From contig CAISBR010000244.1 of assembly GCA_903883645.1 (NCBI GenBank), positions 18,505 through 82,504 of the forward strand: DNA of 64,000 bases. Direction: 5' to 3'. The DNA is from an uncultured Myxococcales bacterium (GTDB lineage: Bacteria; Myxococcota_A; UBA9042). The notes beneath the pieces were generated by a model. It was not told where the DNA came from. It saw nothing but the letters and a program-made list of their open reading frames with translations, and searched no databases. Below, piece by piece: positions 47,372 to 56,627 of this stretch (positions are counted from its first letter, which is position 1; each line of letters begins with the position of its first letter). The translations under genes were made by a program, and so were the position numbers.

Positions 47372-48418
47372 CTACGAGGCCTGGGGACGGCCCAAATCTT
47401 GAACACGCACAAGCTCTTGCAGCTGCTCAACCCGCTCACCCGGCAGCAGCAGCGCCGCGGGCGAGGTCAGAAACCGGCGAATTCGCAATGGATCACCCAA
47501 GGACTGCAGGCAGTGGGCCTGTACCTGCGCCATCTCGGGCGACTTGGGCACACGCTCGGCAAAACGCACCGCCTCGTCGTAACTCGACAGCCGCGCCGCC
47601 GATAGGGCCAGCAGCTGCCAAATATGCTCGAGTTCGGCCGGCGACAGATACGGCTCGTTGCGCGCCAAGTGCCCCAGACGCAAGGCAGTCGCGTAGTCCT
47701 CGGTGCTGTACGCCTCGCGCGCCTGTTCGAGCAGCTCGCGCACTCGCCCGTGCTTCTTGTGCACCTTGGCGGTCGAGCTCGACTCAACCGCCTGTAACAT
47801 CTGCCAATTCTGGAACACCGACATGCCCAAGAACACCGCGGCAAACGTCTGATTCATCTTCAGCAGCACCAGCGCGAGCAGCGTGCCCACCACCATGCTG
47901 GTGATGTGTGTCCAGCGCTCGGCCCGCACCGGCAGCAAAAAGCGCAAGAAAGCGATGCGCATCAGCTGCCCACCGTCGAGCGGCCACACCGGCAGCAGGT
48001 TGTAGATGCCCCACACCACGTTGAGCCAGACGAAGGTGTTGCCCAGCGCAATCACCGGCAAAGGCAAATGGTCCATGGCAAAGTAACCCAGCACGGCCAA
48101 TGCAAAATTGACCGACGGCCCGGCGGCAACGATGGCAAATTGCTGACCCAGACCGCGCGCGGGCGCATGGCGGGTAAAGCCGCCCAGGCTCACGAGGTAG
48201 ATCTCGGGGTCGAGGTGGTACCACTTTGACAGCAGGCCGTGCCCCAACTCGTGGGCCAGCACCGAAAAGCTGCCGAGCAGCATGAGCGCCAGCGCGCCTG
48301 CGCCACCCAGCGATTGCGAAGCTGGCCAGCCGAGCAGCAGCAGCATCCACAAGAAATGCCAGAGCGAAACCGTAATCGGAATGCCGAACAGAACAAAACT
48401 TGGCCGACCCACGCGCAC
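47372..48418 (-). CDS. Site-2-protease-like M50 zinc metallopeptidase with helical-repeat tail
   Basis: An intramembrane metalloprotease of 348 residues. The zinc motif HELGH is in the second membrane segment (VLAHELGHGLLSKW), and the third ligand motif is in LLPVWPLDGGQL. About six hydrophobic segments span residues 8-205. The last 130 residues are soluble, with TPR-like helices (REAYSTEDYATALRLGHLA). It starts with GTG. A strong GGAGG is very close to the first GTG (48418) and better spaced for the in-frame GTG at 48412, so the start is uncertain by two codons. It lies between a polytopic membrane protein and uvrA in one minus-strand transcript. The substrate is unknown. Confidence 0.85.
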   Translation of the reverse strand: MRVGRPSFVLFGIPITVSLWHFLWMLLLLGWPASQSLGGAGALALMLLGSFSVLAHELGHGLLSKWYHLDPEIYLVSLGGFTRHAPARGLGQQFAIVAAGPSVNFALAVLGYFAMDHLPLPVIALGNTFVWLNVVWGIYNLLPVWPLDGGQLMRIAFLRFLLPVRAERWTHITSMVVGTLLALVLLKMNQTFAAVFLGMSVFQNWQMLQAVESSSTAKVHKKHGRVRELLEQAREAYSTEDYATALRLGHLARNEPYLSPAELEHIWQLLALSAARLSSYDEAVRFAERVPKSPEMAQVQAHCLQSLGDPLRIRRFLTSPAALLLPGERVEQLQELVRVQDLGRPQAS

Positions 48419-48427
48419 CTCCGCGGA

Positions 48428-50440
48428 CTAAGGTAGCACGCCCGGCCGGCGCTGCATCCCCCGCGGCAAGATCAGGTTGCGCCGCAGCGGCGAGACGATC
48501 GACGGCACGGCGTGGCTGGTCGACGGCTCGGGCAGGGCCACGGCATCTGCGGCGCTGCTACCCCGCTCGGGCCAGCCAAGTGCGCGTCGCAGCTGGTTTT
48601 CGCGCCACACTGCCGTTCGCGTCTGCGCCACAGGCAACCCCCATCCCCAGCCGAGCAACTGGCCCACATCCTCGACCAGACCGGCGGCGGCCTGCCCAGC
48701 CTCGTCAAGGACTGGCGGCGGCGGCGGCGGTGGCCACGCCTCGGGCGACGGGTTGCGGAACACCTGCCAACGACCGCGCTGAAACACCCGCGGCCAGGTG
48801 CGCAGCATGGCTTCGTAACGCGGCTCAGGCGAGAACGGGTCGCGCAACACCGCAATATAGTCGTAGAAACGTGCGTGATCGAACCAAGTCAGCTTCTCTT
48901 GTTCGTCGCCAGGCGGCTGCGGCGGCATGCGCTCGGGCTTCCACCGCACTTGCTGCAGCTGCGGATCGATAAAGGCCGACGGCGCCACACCCCCGCGAAA
49001 CACCGAATAATACGCCACAACCTCGGTTAGCAGCGGCGCCTGCATCCAATGGCTCTCGGCACTGGGCCGCAGCACCAGCAGCGACTTATTGGGCGCCACC
49101 GACGCCAGTGCCTCGCGCAAGGGCGCGAACTCAGGCTGGATCAGCACCGTCGACCGCACCGTCGCCAGCGGCATCCACACCGCCACCACAAACATCGCCA
49201 GCGTGCCCGCCCAAGCCCGCCACCGCGCCAGCTTGGGGGCCGCCAGCGGCGACAGCGGCAGCGCCAGCACGCCCAAAATCCCCACCACCTCAGCTAGACG
49301 CGGCGCAAAACCGTGCACCCACACGGGGCGGAACAGGTGGGTCGGCAAGGCAAAATAGCCAACAAGCGCCAGCGCAAAGGCCCAGCCCAGGTACCAAGTG
49401 CCATCGGGGCTGCGCGCGTGGAGCTCCGGGTCCGGGTGCCCCTCTTGCGCATGGGTAACCCGCGCCCGCGTCTGCGCCACCGCGGCGAACAGCCACAGCC
49501 CTAACCCCAGCAGCCACAGCCCCGTCATCGGATCGCCCGGCCGGTTAAACAGCAGGTCGGCCATACTCTCTAGGCTGGTGCCCCGCGGCGCGAACTGGTC
49601 GAACATGTGCGAAAATAGACCCTTTAGGCTATCGACGGGCAACGTCCACTCCGCCTGCAGCGGCCCCCCCGGCAGCACATCGCGCCGCAGCCACGGCACC
49701 AGCACCGCCAGCGACGGCACGCTCAGCAACAGGTCGCGCCCCATCGCCAGCAGCAACGCCAGCAGTCGCCGCCCCAGCGAGCTATGCTCGCGCCGCCAGG
49801 TCATCGCCGCCGCCAAGATGGGCAACATCGCGACAGCCACGAGCCACAGCAGCAGGTGCGTCACGGCCAGCGTGCCAAGCAGCAGCGCCAGCCCCAGGGC
49901 CCGCCAGGGTCCCGGATGCCGCACAAACGGCAGATGCACCGACAACAGCGCAAGAAACAATGGCAAACCCACGATCGCCGCCGCGTGGCCCACAAACATG
50001 TCGGGGTGCCACAGCCACGGCAACACGGCCAGCATCAGCCACCGCGAGTGCCCGGCCGCCCGGTTCAGCCGCCATGCCATCGCCGCCACAGCCACCATGC
50101 TCGCGCCCAGCAGCACCTTCCACGCCAGCGCCACGCCAAAAAGCGGCGCCAGTAGCGTAAGCAGGCCCACCGGCAAGTGATTCGGCACGGGGTAGTGCAC
50201 CCGCTCAAAGTCGCGCGGATACGCCGACACCATGTTCCAGTCGTAGATAACTGCAGCTTGGTGCTGCACTTGCGGGGCATCGAGGATGGGCGTCAGCTCA
50301 CCCACCGCCAACGGCCACAGCGCTAGCAGCGTGAGCAGCACCACCACCACCGCCGCCGCGCCGGGCAAGGGGTCGCGATGGGCAAGCGTTGGGCGCACTT
50401 GGGCTGGCGCATCGGGCTGGGTTGGCGGCGCCTGAAGCAT
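48428..50440 (-). CDS. Polytopic membrane protein, possibly GT-C glycosyltransferase-like
   Basis: A 670-residue integral membrane protein. About eleven to thirteen hydrophobic segments cover residues 28-445. A soluble C-terminal part of about 220 residues follows, including a run of prolines (WPPPPPPPVLDEA). The luminal-type loop after the first helix (DAPQVQHQAAVIYDWN, then a long extracellular stretch) recalls GT-C transferases or dolichyl-phosphate-mannose-type enzymes, but I see no decisive catalytic motif. The start ATG at 50440 has no strong ribosome site. It is 9 bases upstream of the M50 gene, so the two are probably co-expressed. Confidence 0.55.
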   Translation of the reverse strand: MLQAPPTQPDAPAQVRPTLAHRDPLPGAAAVVVVLLTLLALWPLAVGELTPILDAPQVQHQAAVIYDWNMVSAYPRDFERVHYPVPNHLPVGLLTLLAPLFGVALAWKVLLGASMVAVAAMAWRLNRAAGHSRWLMLAVLPWLWHPDMFVGHAAAIVGLPLFLALLSVHLPFVRHPGPWRALGLALLLGTLAVTHLLLWLVAVAMLPILAAAMTWRREHSSLGRRLLALLLAMGRDLLLSVPSLAVLVPWLRRDVLPGGPLQAEWTLPVDSLKGLFSHMFDQFAPRGTSLESMADLLFNRPGDPMTGLWLLGLGLWLFAAVAQTRARVTHAQEGHPDPELHARSPDGTWYLGWAFALALVGYFALPTHLFRPVWVHGFAPRLAEVVGILGVLALPLSPLAAPKLARWRAWAGTLAMFVVAVWMPLATVRSTVLIQPEFAPLREALASVAPNKSLLVLRPSAESHWMQAPLLTEVVAYYSVFRGGVAPSAFIDPQLQQVRWKPERMPPQPPGDEQEKLTWFDHARFYDYIAVLRDPFSPEPRYEAMLRTWPRVFQRGRWQVFRNPSPEAWPPPPPPPVLDEAGQAAAGLVEDVGQLLGWGWGLPVAQTRTAVWRENQLRRALGWPERGSSAADAVALPEPSTSHAVPSIVSPLRRNLILPRGMQRRPGVLP

Positions 50441-50494
50441 GCGGGCGAAAGCTCAGCGGGCTAAAGAAAAGCCCAGATGGCAAAGACTTTAGAG

Positions 50495-52075
50495 CTACTT
50501 CGCCGCCGGGGCCACAGCGGGCTTGGCCGCCTTCTTGGCCTTGTCTTTCTCGACCTTTTCTTTGGCCTCGTTTTCGGCCCACGGCGCGAGCACCTTGGCC
50601 TTGCGCTCAAAGCTGTACGACGCGAAGTATTGGCGCCACTTGCTGGTCTCGGCATCGATCTTGCCTTCGCTAGCCAGCTTTTGCGTCGCGGCCACGTAGT
50701 CGGCAACATCAACAGCCGCCTGCACCAGGTCGACCAAGCTCAGCGGCGCGTCGACGTTGATCACCGGCTGCACGTTCTTGACTGCCAACGGATCTTTCTT
50801 GTCGAAGGCGCGCAGCACGCCCACCGAGGCCGCATCGCCCAGGGCCGACAGGCAACGGGTGGCAACAATGCGATCGATCAGGCGAGTGCTCGCCTTGAAC
50901 ATGTTCGCCAGCTCGGGGCGCACCGCGTCGCCGCCCAGGACCGCGATCTCGTTCTTGCAGGTATCGACGAGCAGCTTCTGCACATCGTTGTCGCCGTGCG
51001 GCGGGCCCTTGCCGTACAGATCGTCGTCGGGCAGCTTGGCCATCGCGGCCTTGAAGCCTTCGACCCCGGCGTTGGCGGTAAAGAGCTGCAGCGCCCACCA
51101 GCGGTCGTCGCAGTTCGCCGAGGTCAGGTACTTGTCGAGCACCGGCGCCACCTGGGCCCAGCCTTCTTTGATAGCCTTCTTGTTGGCTTGCGCGATCTTC
51201 TTGTCGTCGGGATCCGACCACTCAAGCGCCGCGCGCACAGCCAGATCGCCCGCGTGCTTGTCGTCGGGGTGGATCACGCCCTTCGCCAACACGACCTTGT
51301 TCAGGTACAGCTCCAAGAAGTACACAAACCCGTCGAGGCTGTTGGTCCCTTGAATCTTGCCCAAGTCGTCGTCTGTGATTTTGACGTTCTTGGTATTGGT
51401 GTGGAAGTAGCGCAGACCGCGCACCAGCGCCTTGTTCGCCTCGGGGGTCTTCAGGTCCTTGAGCAGATTCAAGATCTCGCTCTTGGCCAGGCCCTTGCTC
51501 AGCATGATCTCGGCCCCCGGAATCGCTTCGGCGCCCAGCAGCAGGATCTCGTCGGGGTTCACGCGGTCTTTCAGCTTGTCGCGCACGCGCTCGAGCGGGT
51601 CGTCGGGCGACAGATCGCCAAAGGCCCACTTGGCCACTTGCGCCTTCAGCTCCGCGACCTTAGCCGGCGGCATCTTGGGCTCTTTCATGATATCGAACAG
51701 CACTTTCTTGCCGTGCGCCTGCTTTTTGGGATTCCCGTCGGACAGCAGCTTGAACATCGCCGGCTGCAGCGCCACGAGCAGGTCTGTCTTGTCAGACGCC
51801 TTTTCGGTCACGGCTTGCACTTGCGACGGCTGCCCGCCTTCGCTGACCAGGATTTCGAGCGCACGTACACGCAGTTTGGTGTCGTTGCCCTTGTCGGCGA
51901 CGTAATTGGCCATCTCGGCCCAGCCCGCTTCGTTGTTCATCCAAAGCCGAAAGTTCTCTTCGGGATCGCCCTTGCCACAGCCACTGAGTGCGCCGCCGGC
52001 CAAGGCCATCGCCACAGCTGCTGGCAACATCCACCGCAGCAACTGCTTAGATTGACGAATGATTGCCTTATGCAT
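50495..52075 (-). CDS. Lipoprotein with HEAT-like helical repeats
   Basis: A 526-residue exported lipoprotein with a canonical lipobox LSGC (Cys33). The mature part is rich in paired helices with Ala, Leu and charged residues, like HEAT or armadillo repeats (for example RVRALEILVSEGG and RIVATRCLSALGD). A Lys/Ala/Glu-rich C-terminal tail ends PAVAPAAK. It probably acts as a periplasmic protein-binding scaffold, but this is inference from fold type alone. GGGAGG lies seven bases before the ATG. The gene is 54 bases upstream of the polytopic membrane protein and on the same strand. Confidence 0.65.
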   Translation of the reverse strand: MHKAIIRQSKQLLRWMLPAAVAMALAGGALSGCGKGDPEENFRLWMNNEAGWAEMANYVADKGNDTKLRVRALEILVSEGGQPSQVQAVTEKASDKTDLLVALQPAMFKLLSDGNPKKQAHGKKVLFDIMKEPKMPPAKVAELKAQVAKWAFGDLSPDDPLERVRDKLKDRVNPDEILLLGAEAIPGAEIMLSKGLAKSEILNLLKDLKTPEANKALVRGLRYFHTNTKNVKITDDDLGKIQGTNSLDGFVYFLELYLNKVVLAKGVIHPDDKHAGDLAVRAALEWSDPDDKKIAQANKKAIKEGWAQVAPVLDKYLTSANCDDRWWALQLFTANAGVEGFKAAMAKLPDDDLYGKGPPHGDNDVQKLLVDTCKNEIAVLGGDAVRPELANMFKASTRLIDRIVATRCLSALGDAASVGVLRAFDKKDPLAVKNVQPVINVDAPLSLVDLVQAAVDVADYVAATQKLASEGKIDAETSKWRQYFASYSFERKAKVLAPWAENEAKEKVEKDKAKKAAKPAVAPAAK

Positions 52076-52220
52076 CTCGAGCCTCCCTGGAGTTCCCCCC
52101 GCGGTGGGTGGGGCATAACTGCGCGCGTATGTGCCGGCCCATTCGGGCTACTTCGGCCCCGCCAAGCCAGGTGACGTTGCCAGACGCGCGCCGGGGATGG
52201 TAGTACGAACATAGCACCAG

Positions 52221-52248
52221 GGCAAACCCGCTTAGTCACGGGCTTGCC
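52221..52248. promoter_or_regulatory. Inverted repeat in a divergent promoter region
   Basis: GGCAAACCCG at 52221-52230 and CGGGCTTGCC at 52239-52248 form a 10-base pairing with one mismatch around CTTAGTCA. It lies between the divergent lipoprotein (52075) and the small gene at 52297, where a terminator is not expected, so it may be an operator. Nothing else in this 221-base gap stood out. Confidence 0.3.
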
Positions 52249-52296
52249 AGGCTGCGCAGGCCGGATCGGCGGCGACTAGACCGCCCGGGGGAACGC

Positions 52297-52650
52297 ATGG
52301 CAATCGGCAAAGGACCGGTCGGCTCCGACAAAGCGGCGCAGCAAATGGCCCACTTGGAGCAGCGGCTTGAGGTGGTGCGCCGCAAGTTCAACATGTACTT
52401 CAACGGCTTTGAAAAAACGCCGCCGAACATGGAGTTCGATACCCTCAAGCGCGAGTTTCGCGAGTTTAGCAACCAGGGGTTTGCGTCGCCCACGTTCCGC
52501 TTCAAGGCGCAGAACTTGATCGCCAAGTGGAATCTGATGCGAACCACGTGGGAGCGCGACTTGGCGCGCATGGAAGAGGGCCGCTTTAAGCCCAATGCCC
52601 ACCATGCCTCGCACGCCAAGGATCTGGGTAAAGTTGACGATATCGAGTAG
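52297..52650 (+). CDS. Small helical protein of unknown function
   Basis: A 117-residue soluble, basic protein, mostly helical (MAHLEQRLEVVRRKFNMYFNG, then FDTLKREFREFSNQG). It has no signal or membrane segment. GGGGGAA precedes the ATG. I do not recognise the family, although the regular amphipathic pattern and clean start argue that it is a real gene. Its 3' end is 15 bases from the hflX stop on the other strand. Confidence 0.6.
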   Translation: MAIGKGPVGSDKAAQQMAHLEQRLEVVRRKFNMYFNGFEKTPPNMEFDTLKREFREFSNQGFASPTFRFKAQNLIAKWNLMRTTWERDLARMEEGRFKPNAHHASHAKDLGKVDDIE

Positions 52651-52665
52651 TTATACGCTATTTTG

Positions 52666-54384
52666 CTAGATCGGCGACCACGTGGCCTCAGACAATTCGT
52701 CGCGGTCGTCTTGGTCTTGCTGTTCCAACTCGGCGGCGCGCGCACGGGCGATCTGCACGGCCGGCTCCAGCTCCCCTAGTAACTCCCCAATACCACTGCG
52801 CGTCTTGGCCGACACCTGCCACGCATCGTATTGGCCGACCACTTCGCGCAGCGCCGCCGGATCGGCCACCGCGTCACACTTGTTCACCAGAATCCGCCGC
52901 GGCGCATCGCCTAGGTCGTTGTCGGCCAAAATCCGCAACACCGACGCCAGTTGCCGCTCCATTTGCCGGTGCCCTGCATCGACCACCACCACCACCAAGT
53001 CGGCAGCGCGGGCCTCTTCGAGCGTGGCCTCGAACGCGCCCAGCAGCTCTTTGGGCAGGTCGCGAATAAAGCCAACTGTATCGGTTACAACCACTTGCAT
53101 ACCACTCGGCAGGTGCAGCCGCCGCGTGGTGGGGTCTAGCGTCGCAAACAGCAAGTCCTCGGTATAGGCATCGCTCTTGGCTAACGCATTGAGAACACTC
53201 GACTTACCTACATTCGTATAGCCAACCAGGGCGATCGAAGGCACCTCGTTGACGCTGCGCTGCGACCGGCGCACATCGCGGCCGCGCTTGAGGCGGTCGA
53301 GTTGGTCTTCGATGCGGTGAATGCGGTCGCGCGCCCGGCGCCGGTCGATTTCGAGCTTGGTCTCGCCCGGGCCGACGCCGCCAATGCCACCGGCTAGCCG
53401 CGACAGCGCGTTATCGCGATCGCCAAGCCTAGGCAATGAATAACGAAGTTGCGCCAGCTCGACCTGCAGCTTGCCGTCTTGACTGCGCGCGCGACGGGCA
53501 AAGATATCCAAGATGAGCTGCGTGCGGTCCAGCACCTTTAGCTCAGCCTGGTTCGCGATCGACTTGCTCTGGCTCGGCGTCAGCTCGCGGTCAAAAATCA
53601 GCGCCGTCGCATCGGTCTGCAAGGCTTTGAGTGTGATCTCAGCAAGTTTGCCCGAACCGATCAGCGTGCGCTTGTCGATGTCGCGCCGCCGCTGAATGAC
53701 CCGCCCCACCACTTCTACATGGGCGGTGCGCGCCAATTCCTCCATCTCATCAAGACGGTCCTCGGCCTCGGCGATGGCATCGGGCCCCACGTGCACCAGC
53801 ACTGCCCGCGCCCGCGCATCGACCAGCCGGCCGGCCGGGCGCACCCGCGACAGATGCGTCTCAAGCTCGGCAATAAAGGCCTGACAGTCAAATTCAAGCG
53901 TATTAAACGGCTGTTGCGGCAGCACCGCGGTCGGTTCGACACTGACATACGGCGCCGCCTGCCGCTCCGTGGCCAAGTGGGCAATCGACACCAGCTGCGG
54001 CAGCCCATCGCGCTGCGTCAGCGCCGCCACCACATCCAGCCCTAAGCGCCCTAGATCGTTCAGATCGTCGCCGTCGACCGGCTCACCCTTTAAGTGGACA
54101 TGCACCAGCCGCAGGCCACGCAACCGCCCAGAATCTTTTCCCCACCGCCCCAAGTCCGGCAGCATCAGCTGGTGATCGTCGCCGACCAGTGCGTGGGTCA
54201 CCGTGCCCTGCCGGTCAATCAGCACGCCCACTTGCCGGCGCAGCCGCTCGGCCAGCCCGCACAGGCGCACCGCCAGGGCCTCCGAGCACAGCTCTTGCGG
54301 CAAAACCCGTTGATGCCCAAGCCGTTCGAGCGATTGGCGCTCAAGAACAGACAGACCCGTAACATTTCCGTGGAGTTGACTCAG
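52666..54384 (-). CDS. hflX: HflX-type ribosome-associated GTPase, start codon atypical
   Basis: GTPase that binds the 50S subunit and splits stalled ribosomes in other bacteria. The GTPase domain has G1 GYTNVGKSS, G3 DTVGF, and G4 NKCD. The HflX N-terminal domain has the glycine-rich GGIGGVGPGETKLE, and a further 150-residue extension precedes it, as I recall from deltaproteobacterial homologues. The conserved start region (GNVTGL) is encoded upstream of the only standard start codon, a TTG at 54303. Between the preceding in-frame TAG (54405-54403) and that TTG there is no ATG, GTG or TTG. A CTG at 54384 would fit the family start. The frame is the same as that of the upstream spike gene. 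Confidence 0.9.
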   Translation of the reverse strand: MSQLHGNVTGLSVLERQSLERLGHQRVLPQELCSEALAVRLCGLAERLRRQVGVLIDRQGTVTHALVGDDHQLMLPDLGRWGKDSGRLRGLRLVHVHLKGEPVDGDDLNDLGRLGLDVVAALTQRDGLPQLVSIAHLATERQAAPYVSVEPTAVLPQQPFNTLEFDCQAFIAELETHLSRVRPAGRLVDARARAVLVHVGPDAIAEAEDRLDEMEELARTAHVEVVGRVIQRRRDIDKRTLIGSGKLAEITLKALQTDATALIFDRELTPSQSKSIANQAELKVLDRTQLILDIFARRARSQDGKLQVELAQLRYSLPRLGDRDNALSRLAGGIGGVGPGETKLEIDRRRARDRIHRIEDQLDRLKRGRDVRRSQRSVNEVPSIALVGYTNVGKSSVLNALAKSDAYTEDLLFATLDPTTRRLHLPSGMQVVVTDTVGFIRDLPKELLGAFEATLEEARAADLVVVVVDAGHRQMERQLASVLRILADNDLGDAPRRILVNKCDAVADPAALREVVGQYDAWQVSAKTRSGIGELLGELEPAVQIARARAAELEQQDQDDRDELSEATWSPI

Positions 54385-54402
54385 ATTCGGCTCGGCACGC
54401 AG

Positions 54403-55197
54403 CTAGTTCAGGTTGATAGTCGAACCCTTGACGGTCATCGTGCTCGACGACTTGATGTCCATGGTCGAGCCGGACTTGGTCTCGGTCGCGCTGCCCGACT
54501 CTTGCTTGATGGTCGAGTCAGCCTTGATGACAAGGTCTTTGCACTGCAAAGTCATGGTCTTTTCGGTCTTGAGCAGCATGTCGCCAGTCTTGCACTCGAT
54601 CGTAATCTTCTTGTTCTTGGTGTCGATCAGAATGTAATGCTCTTGGGTGTGGTCGTAGATCTCGATCTGATCGACCTTGCCCGACTGGTCCAGCGCGATC
54701 CAGTGGCCGTCGCGCTGCTTCGGGTCCTTCTCTTCGTCTTTGGCCTTGACCAAATTCTGCAGCACAATTCGCTCGGTGCCCTCTTTATTATCCACGAACT
54801 GCAGCATGTGGCCCGAGCGCGAGCGAATCGAGCGGAAGTGATTCTTGCCGTCTTGCTCCGAGTTGGCGTGGATGGGCGTATCGACGCCGTTCCAGAGCGA
54901 CCCGATGATAAACGCGCGCCGCACATCGCCGTGTTCAAAGGCGATCAGCACTTCGTCATCCACTTCGGGCAGCCAGAATGCGCCGCGGTCTTTGCCGGCC
55001 ATAAACGTGGCAATGCGGCACCACGAGGTGCGAAAGTCTTCGTCGTCTTTGGCGTCGGTGTACTTGGCGTCGCTTTCGGACACCCACGGAAACTTGACCT
55101 TGACGCGGTAGTGGCCGTCGGGGTCCTTGTTATCGACGACGACGCCGACCACAACTCCCTGTACCTTGAAGGCTTCGCGCTTGCGTTCCATCAGCAT
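54403..55197 (-). CDS. Baseplate-V / VgrG-like spike protein, orphan
   Basis: A 264-residue protein of the phage baseplate assembly protein V / VgrG OB-fold group. The OB domain shows GVVVGVVVDNKDPDGHYRVK and FPWVSES, then WCRIA, LPEVDDEVLIAFEHGD and GSLWNGVD, the typical VgrG core sequence. The last 90 residues are strand-like, rich in Thr, Ser and Lys (IKADSTIKQES, MTVKGSTINLN), consistent with a beta-helical needle. No tube, sheath, tape-measure or T6SS gene is nearby. CGAGGT lies before the ATG at 55197. An upstream frame to 55281 is less likely. The gene ends with TAG directly before hflX in the same frame. Confidence 0.82.
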   Translation of the reverse strand: MLMERKREAFKVQGVVVGVVVDNKDPDGHYRVKVKFPWVSESDAKYTDAKDDEDFRTSWCRIATFMAGKDRGAFWLPEVDDEVLIAFEHGDVRRAFIIGSLWNGVDTPIHANSEQDGKNHFRSIRSRSGHMLQFVDNKEGTERIVLQNLVKAKDEEKDPKQRDGHWIALDQSGKVDQIEIYDHTQEHYILIDTKNKKITIECKTGDMLLKTEKTMTLQCKDLVIKADSTIKQESGSATETKSGSTMDIKSSSTMTVKGSTINLN

Positions 55198-55561
55198 TGC
55201 GACCTCGCTCTCGGACCGAATAGCGGCAGGCCCCTCGAGTTGCCGTGCGCGCGTGCAAAGTGTGCGCCCAAGGCGCAGCAACTTCAGCGGTCAAGGTAAC
55301 GCTGCTGGCCACCGGCTGCAACCGCGACCCGCACGCCCCTTTGGCCCCTGGGGTCTAGGCGCCCCGTTGCGGCGATCGGTGCGGGGTCGCTGCCAGCTCC
55401 GGTGGGCCTTGTGGCGATTCCGTGGCGGCGCGTCCTTGATTTTTAGGCCCCATGGCGGTATTCCGCCCGGCGGACAGGTGCTGGCATTCGGCCAGCGCGT
55501 CGGCGTTTTAACGCCCACCACGGCGCACCGACACCCCAGCCTGCCCCGGAAAGGAGCCCGC
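55198..55561. other. Intergenic region between the spike gene and the nuo operon
   Basis: The 364 bases between two divergent transcripts hold no convincing gene. They are very GC-rich and presumably contain promoters for the spike-hflX transcript and for nuoA. The only features seen are a short palindrome at 55502-55515 and a strong nuoA ribosome site, GGAAAGGAG, just before 55562. Confidence 0.6.
55502..55515. promoter_or_regulatory. Short palindrome upstream of nuoA
   Basis: GGCGTT and AACGCC are perfect 6-base arms separated by TT, ending 46 bases before the nuoA start. This is a plausible operator position, but such a short palindrome could be chance. Confidence 0.25.
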
Positions 55562-55945
55562 ATGTTGAGCACCCAACTCGGCTATGTCTCGATTCTAACA
55601 GTACTTATCGTTGTCGCCATCATGGGCGCAGCGATCCTAGTGCTGAACTCGCTGATCGGCCCCAAGCGCCCCAGCCCGGTGAAGCAGTCTTCGTTCGAAT
55701 GTGGTTCAGATCCGATTAGTTCGGCTCGCCAGCGCTTCAACGTCAAGTTCTACTTGGTGGCGATCTTCTTTATCGTGTTCGACATCGAGTCCGTGTTCTT
55801 GTACCCGTGGGCCGGCATGTTCCGCGACCTGCTGGTCGAACCGGGCGTAGGGCTGATGACCCTTGTCGAAATGTTCATTTTTATTGGCATTCTTGGTGGC
55901 GGCTTGGCCTATGTGTGGCGCCGCGGCGCGCTCGACTGGGAGTAG
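55562..55945 (+). CDS. nuoA: NADH-quinone oxidoreductase subunit A
   Basis: A 127-residue membrane subunit of complex I with three hydrophobic helices. The family motif KQSSFECGSDP is followed by RFNVKFYLVAIFFIVFDIESVFLYPWA, which is diagnostic. AAGGAG six bases before the ATG fixes the start. It is the first gene of a complex I operon. nuoB, which usually comes next, is missing. Confidence 0.95.
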   Translation: MLSTQLGYVSILTVLIVVAIMGAAILVLNSLIGPKRPSPVKQSSFECGSDPISSARQRFNVKFYLVAIFFIVFDIESVFLYPWAGMFRDLLVEPGVGLMTLVEMFIFIGILGGGLAYVWRRGALDWE

Positions 55946-55999
55946 CCAGTGCCCCTGCAGCGGACCCCACCAAGCCATATGCCTAGTTAGGGAGCGATC

Positions 56000-56581
56000 A
56001 TGGCCCCGACCCTTGTAGACCTGGTGCGCAAGAATTTCGGCAACGCCGTTCTGGGCAGCCACAGCCACGTCGGCGACCAGACGGTGCTGGTGCAGCGCGA
56101 GAAACTGCTTGAGATTATGGCGTTCTTAAGAGACGACTCGGCTATGGCTTTCGATGTGCTCGTCGATGTGACGGCCGCCGATTATTCGACGTACCCCGAG
56201 GGCGAGCGCGCGGCGGTGAGCCCGGTGGATGCCAACCACCCGTCGGGCCTGACGAGCGACACCCTGCCCCGCTTCGAAGTGGTGTACCACCTGCTGTCGA
56301 TGAGCAAGAAGCAGCGGCTGCGGGTCAAAGTGGCTGTGTCGCAAGATGATTTGCACGTGCCGTCGCTATGCGGCCTGTGGATCGCCGCCAACTGGGGCGA
56401 GCGCGAGACGTTCGACATGCTCGGCATTCTGTTCGACAACCACCCAGATTTGCGACGTATTTTGACGTATGATGAATTTGTCGGCCACCCGCTGCGCAAG
56501 GACTTTCCGCTGCGCGGCTACCAGCCGCTGGTGGAGCAGCCGACTCTGGCCGGATACAAAGATAACGAGACCTTCCGCTAG
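56000..56581 (+). CDS. nuoC: NADH-quinone oxidoreductase subunit C
   Basis: A 193-residue peripheral-arm subunit that helps hold the quinone-binding module. The conserved part reads FEVVYHLLS, then LWIAANWGERETFDMLGI and LRRILTYDEFVGHPLRKDFPLRGY. It follows nuoA by 54 bases, with no nuoB between them. It is not fused to NuoD, unlike in E. coli. Confidence 0.95.
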   Translation: MAPTLVDLVRKNFGNAVLGSHSHVGDQTVLVQREKLLEIMAFLRDDSAMAFDVLVDVTAADYSTYPEGERAAVSPVDANHPSGLTSDTLPRFEVVYHLLSMSKKQRLRVKVAVSQDDLHVPSLCGLWIAANWGERETFDMLGILFDNHPDLRRILTYDEFVGHPLRKDFPLRGYQPLVEQPTLAGYKDNETFR

Positions 56582-56627
56582 GCAATCACGCGAGCCGAGC
56601 CCCATGCTCGGCACGACGGAGCACCGC

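Noticed and set aside
53719..55299. Long plus-strand frames opposite hflX and the spike gene
   Set aside because: They are antisense shadows of strongly recognisable minus-strand proteins.
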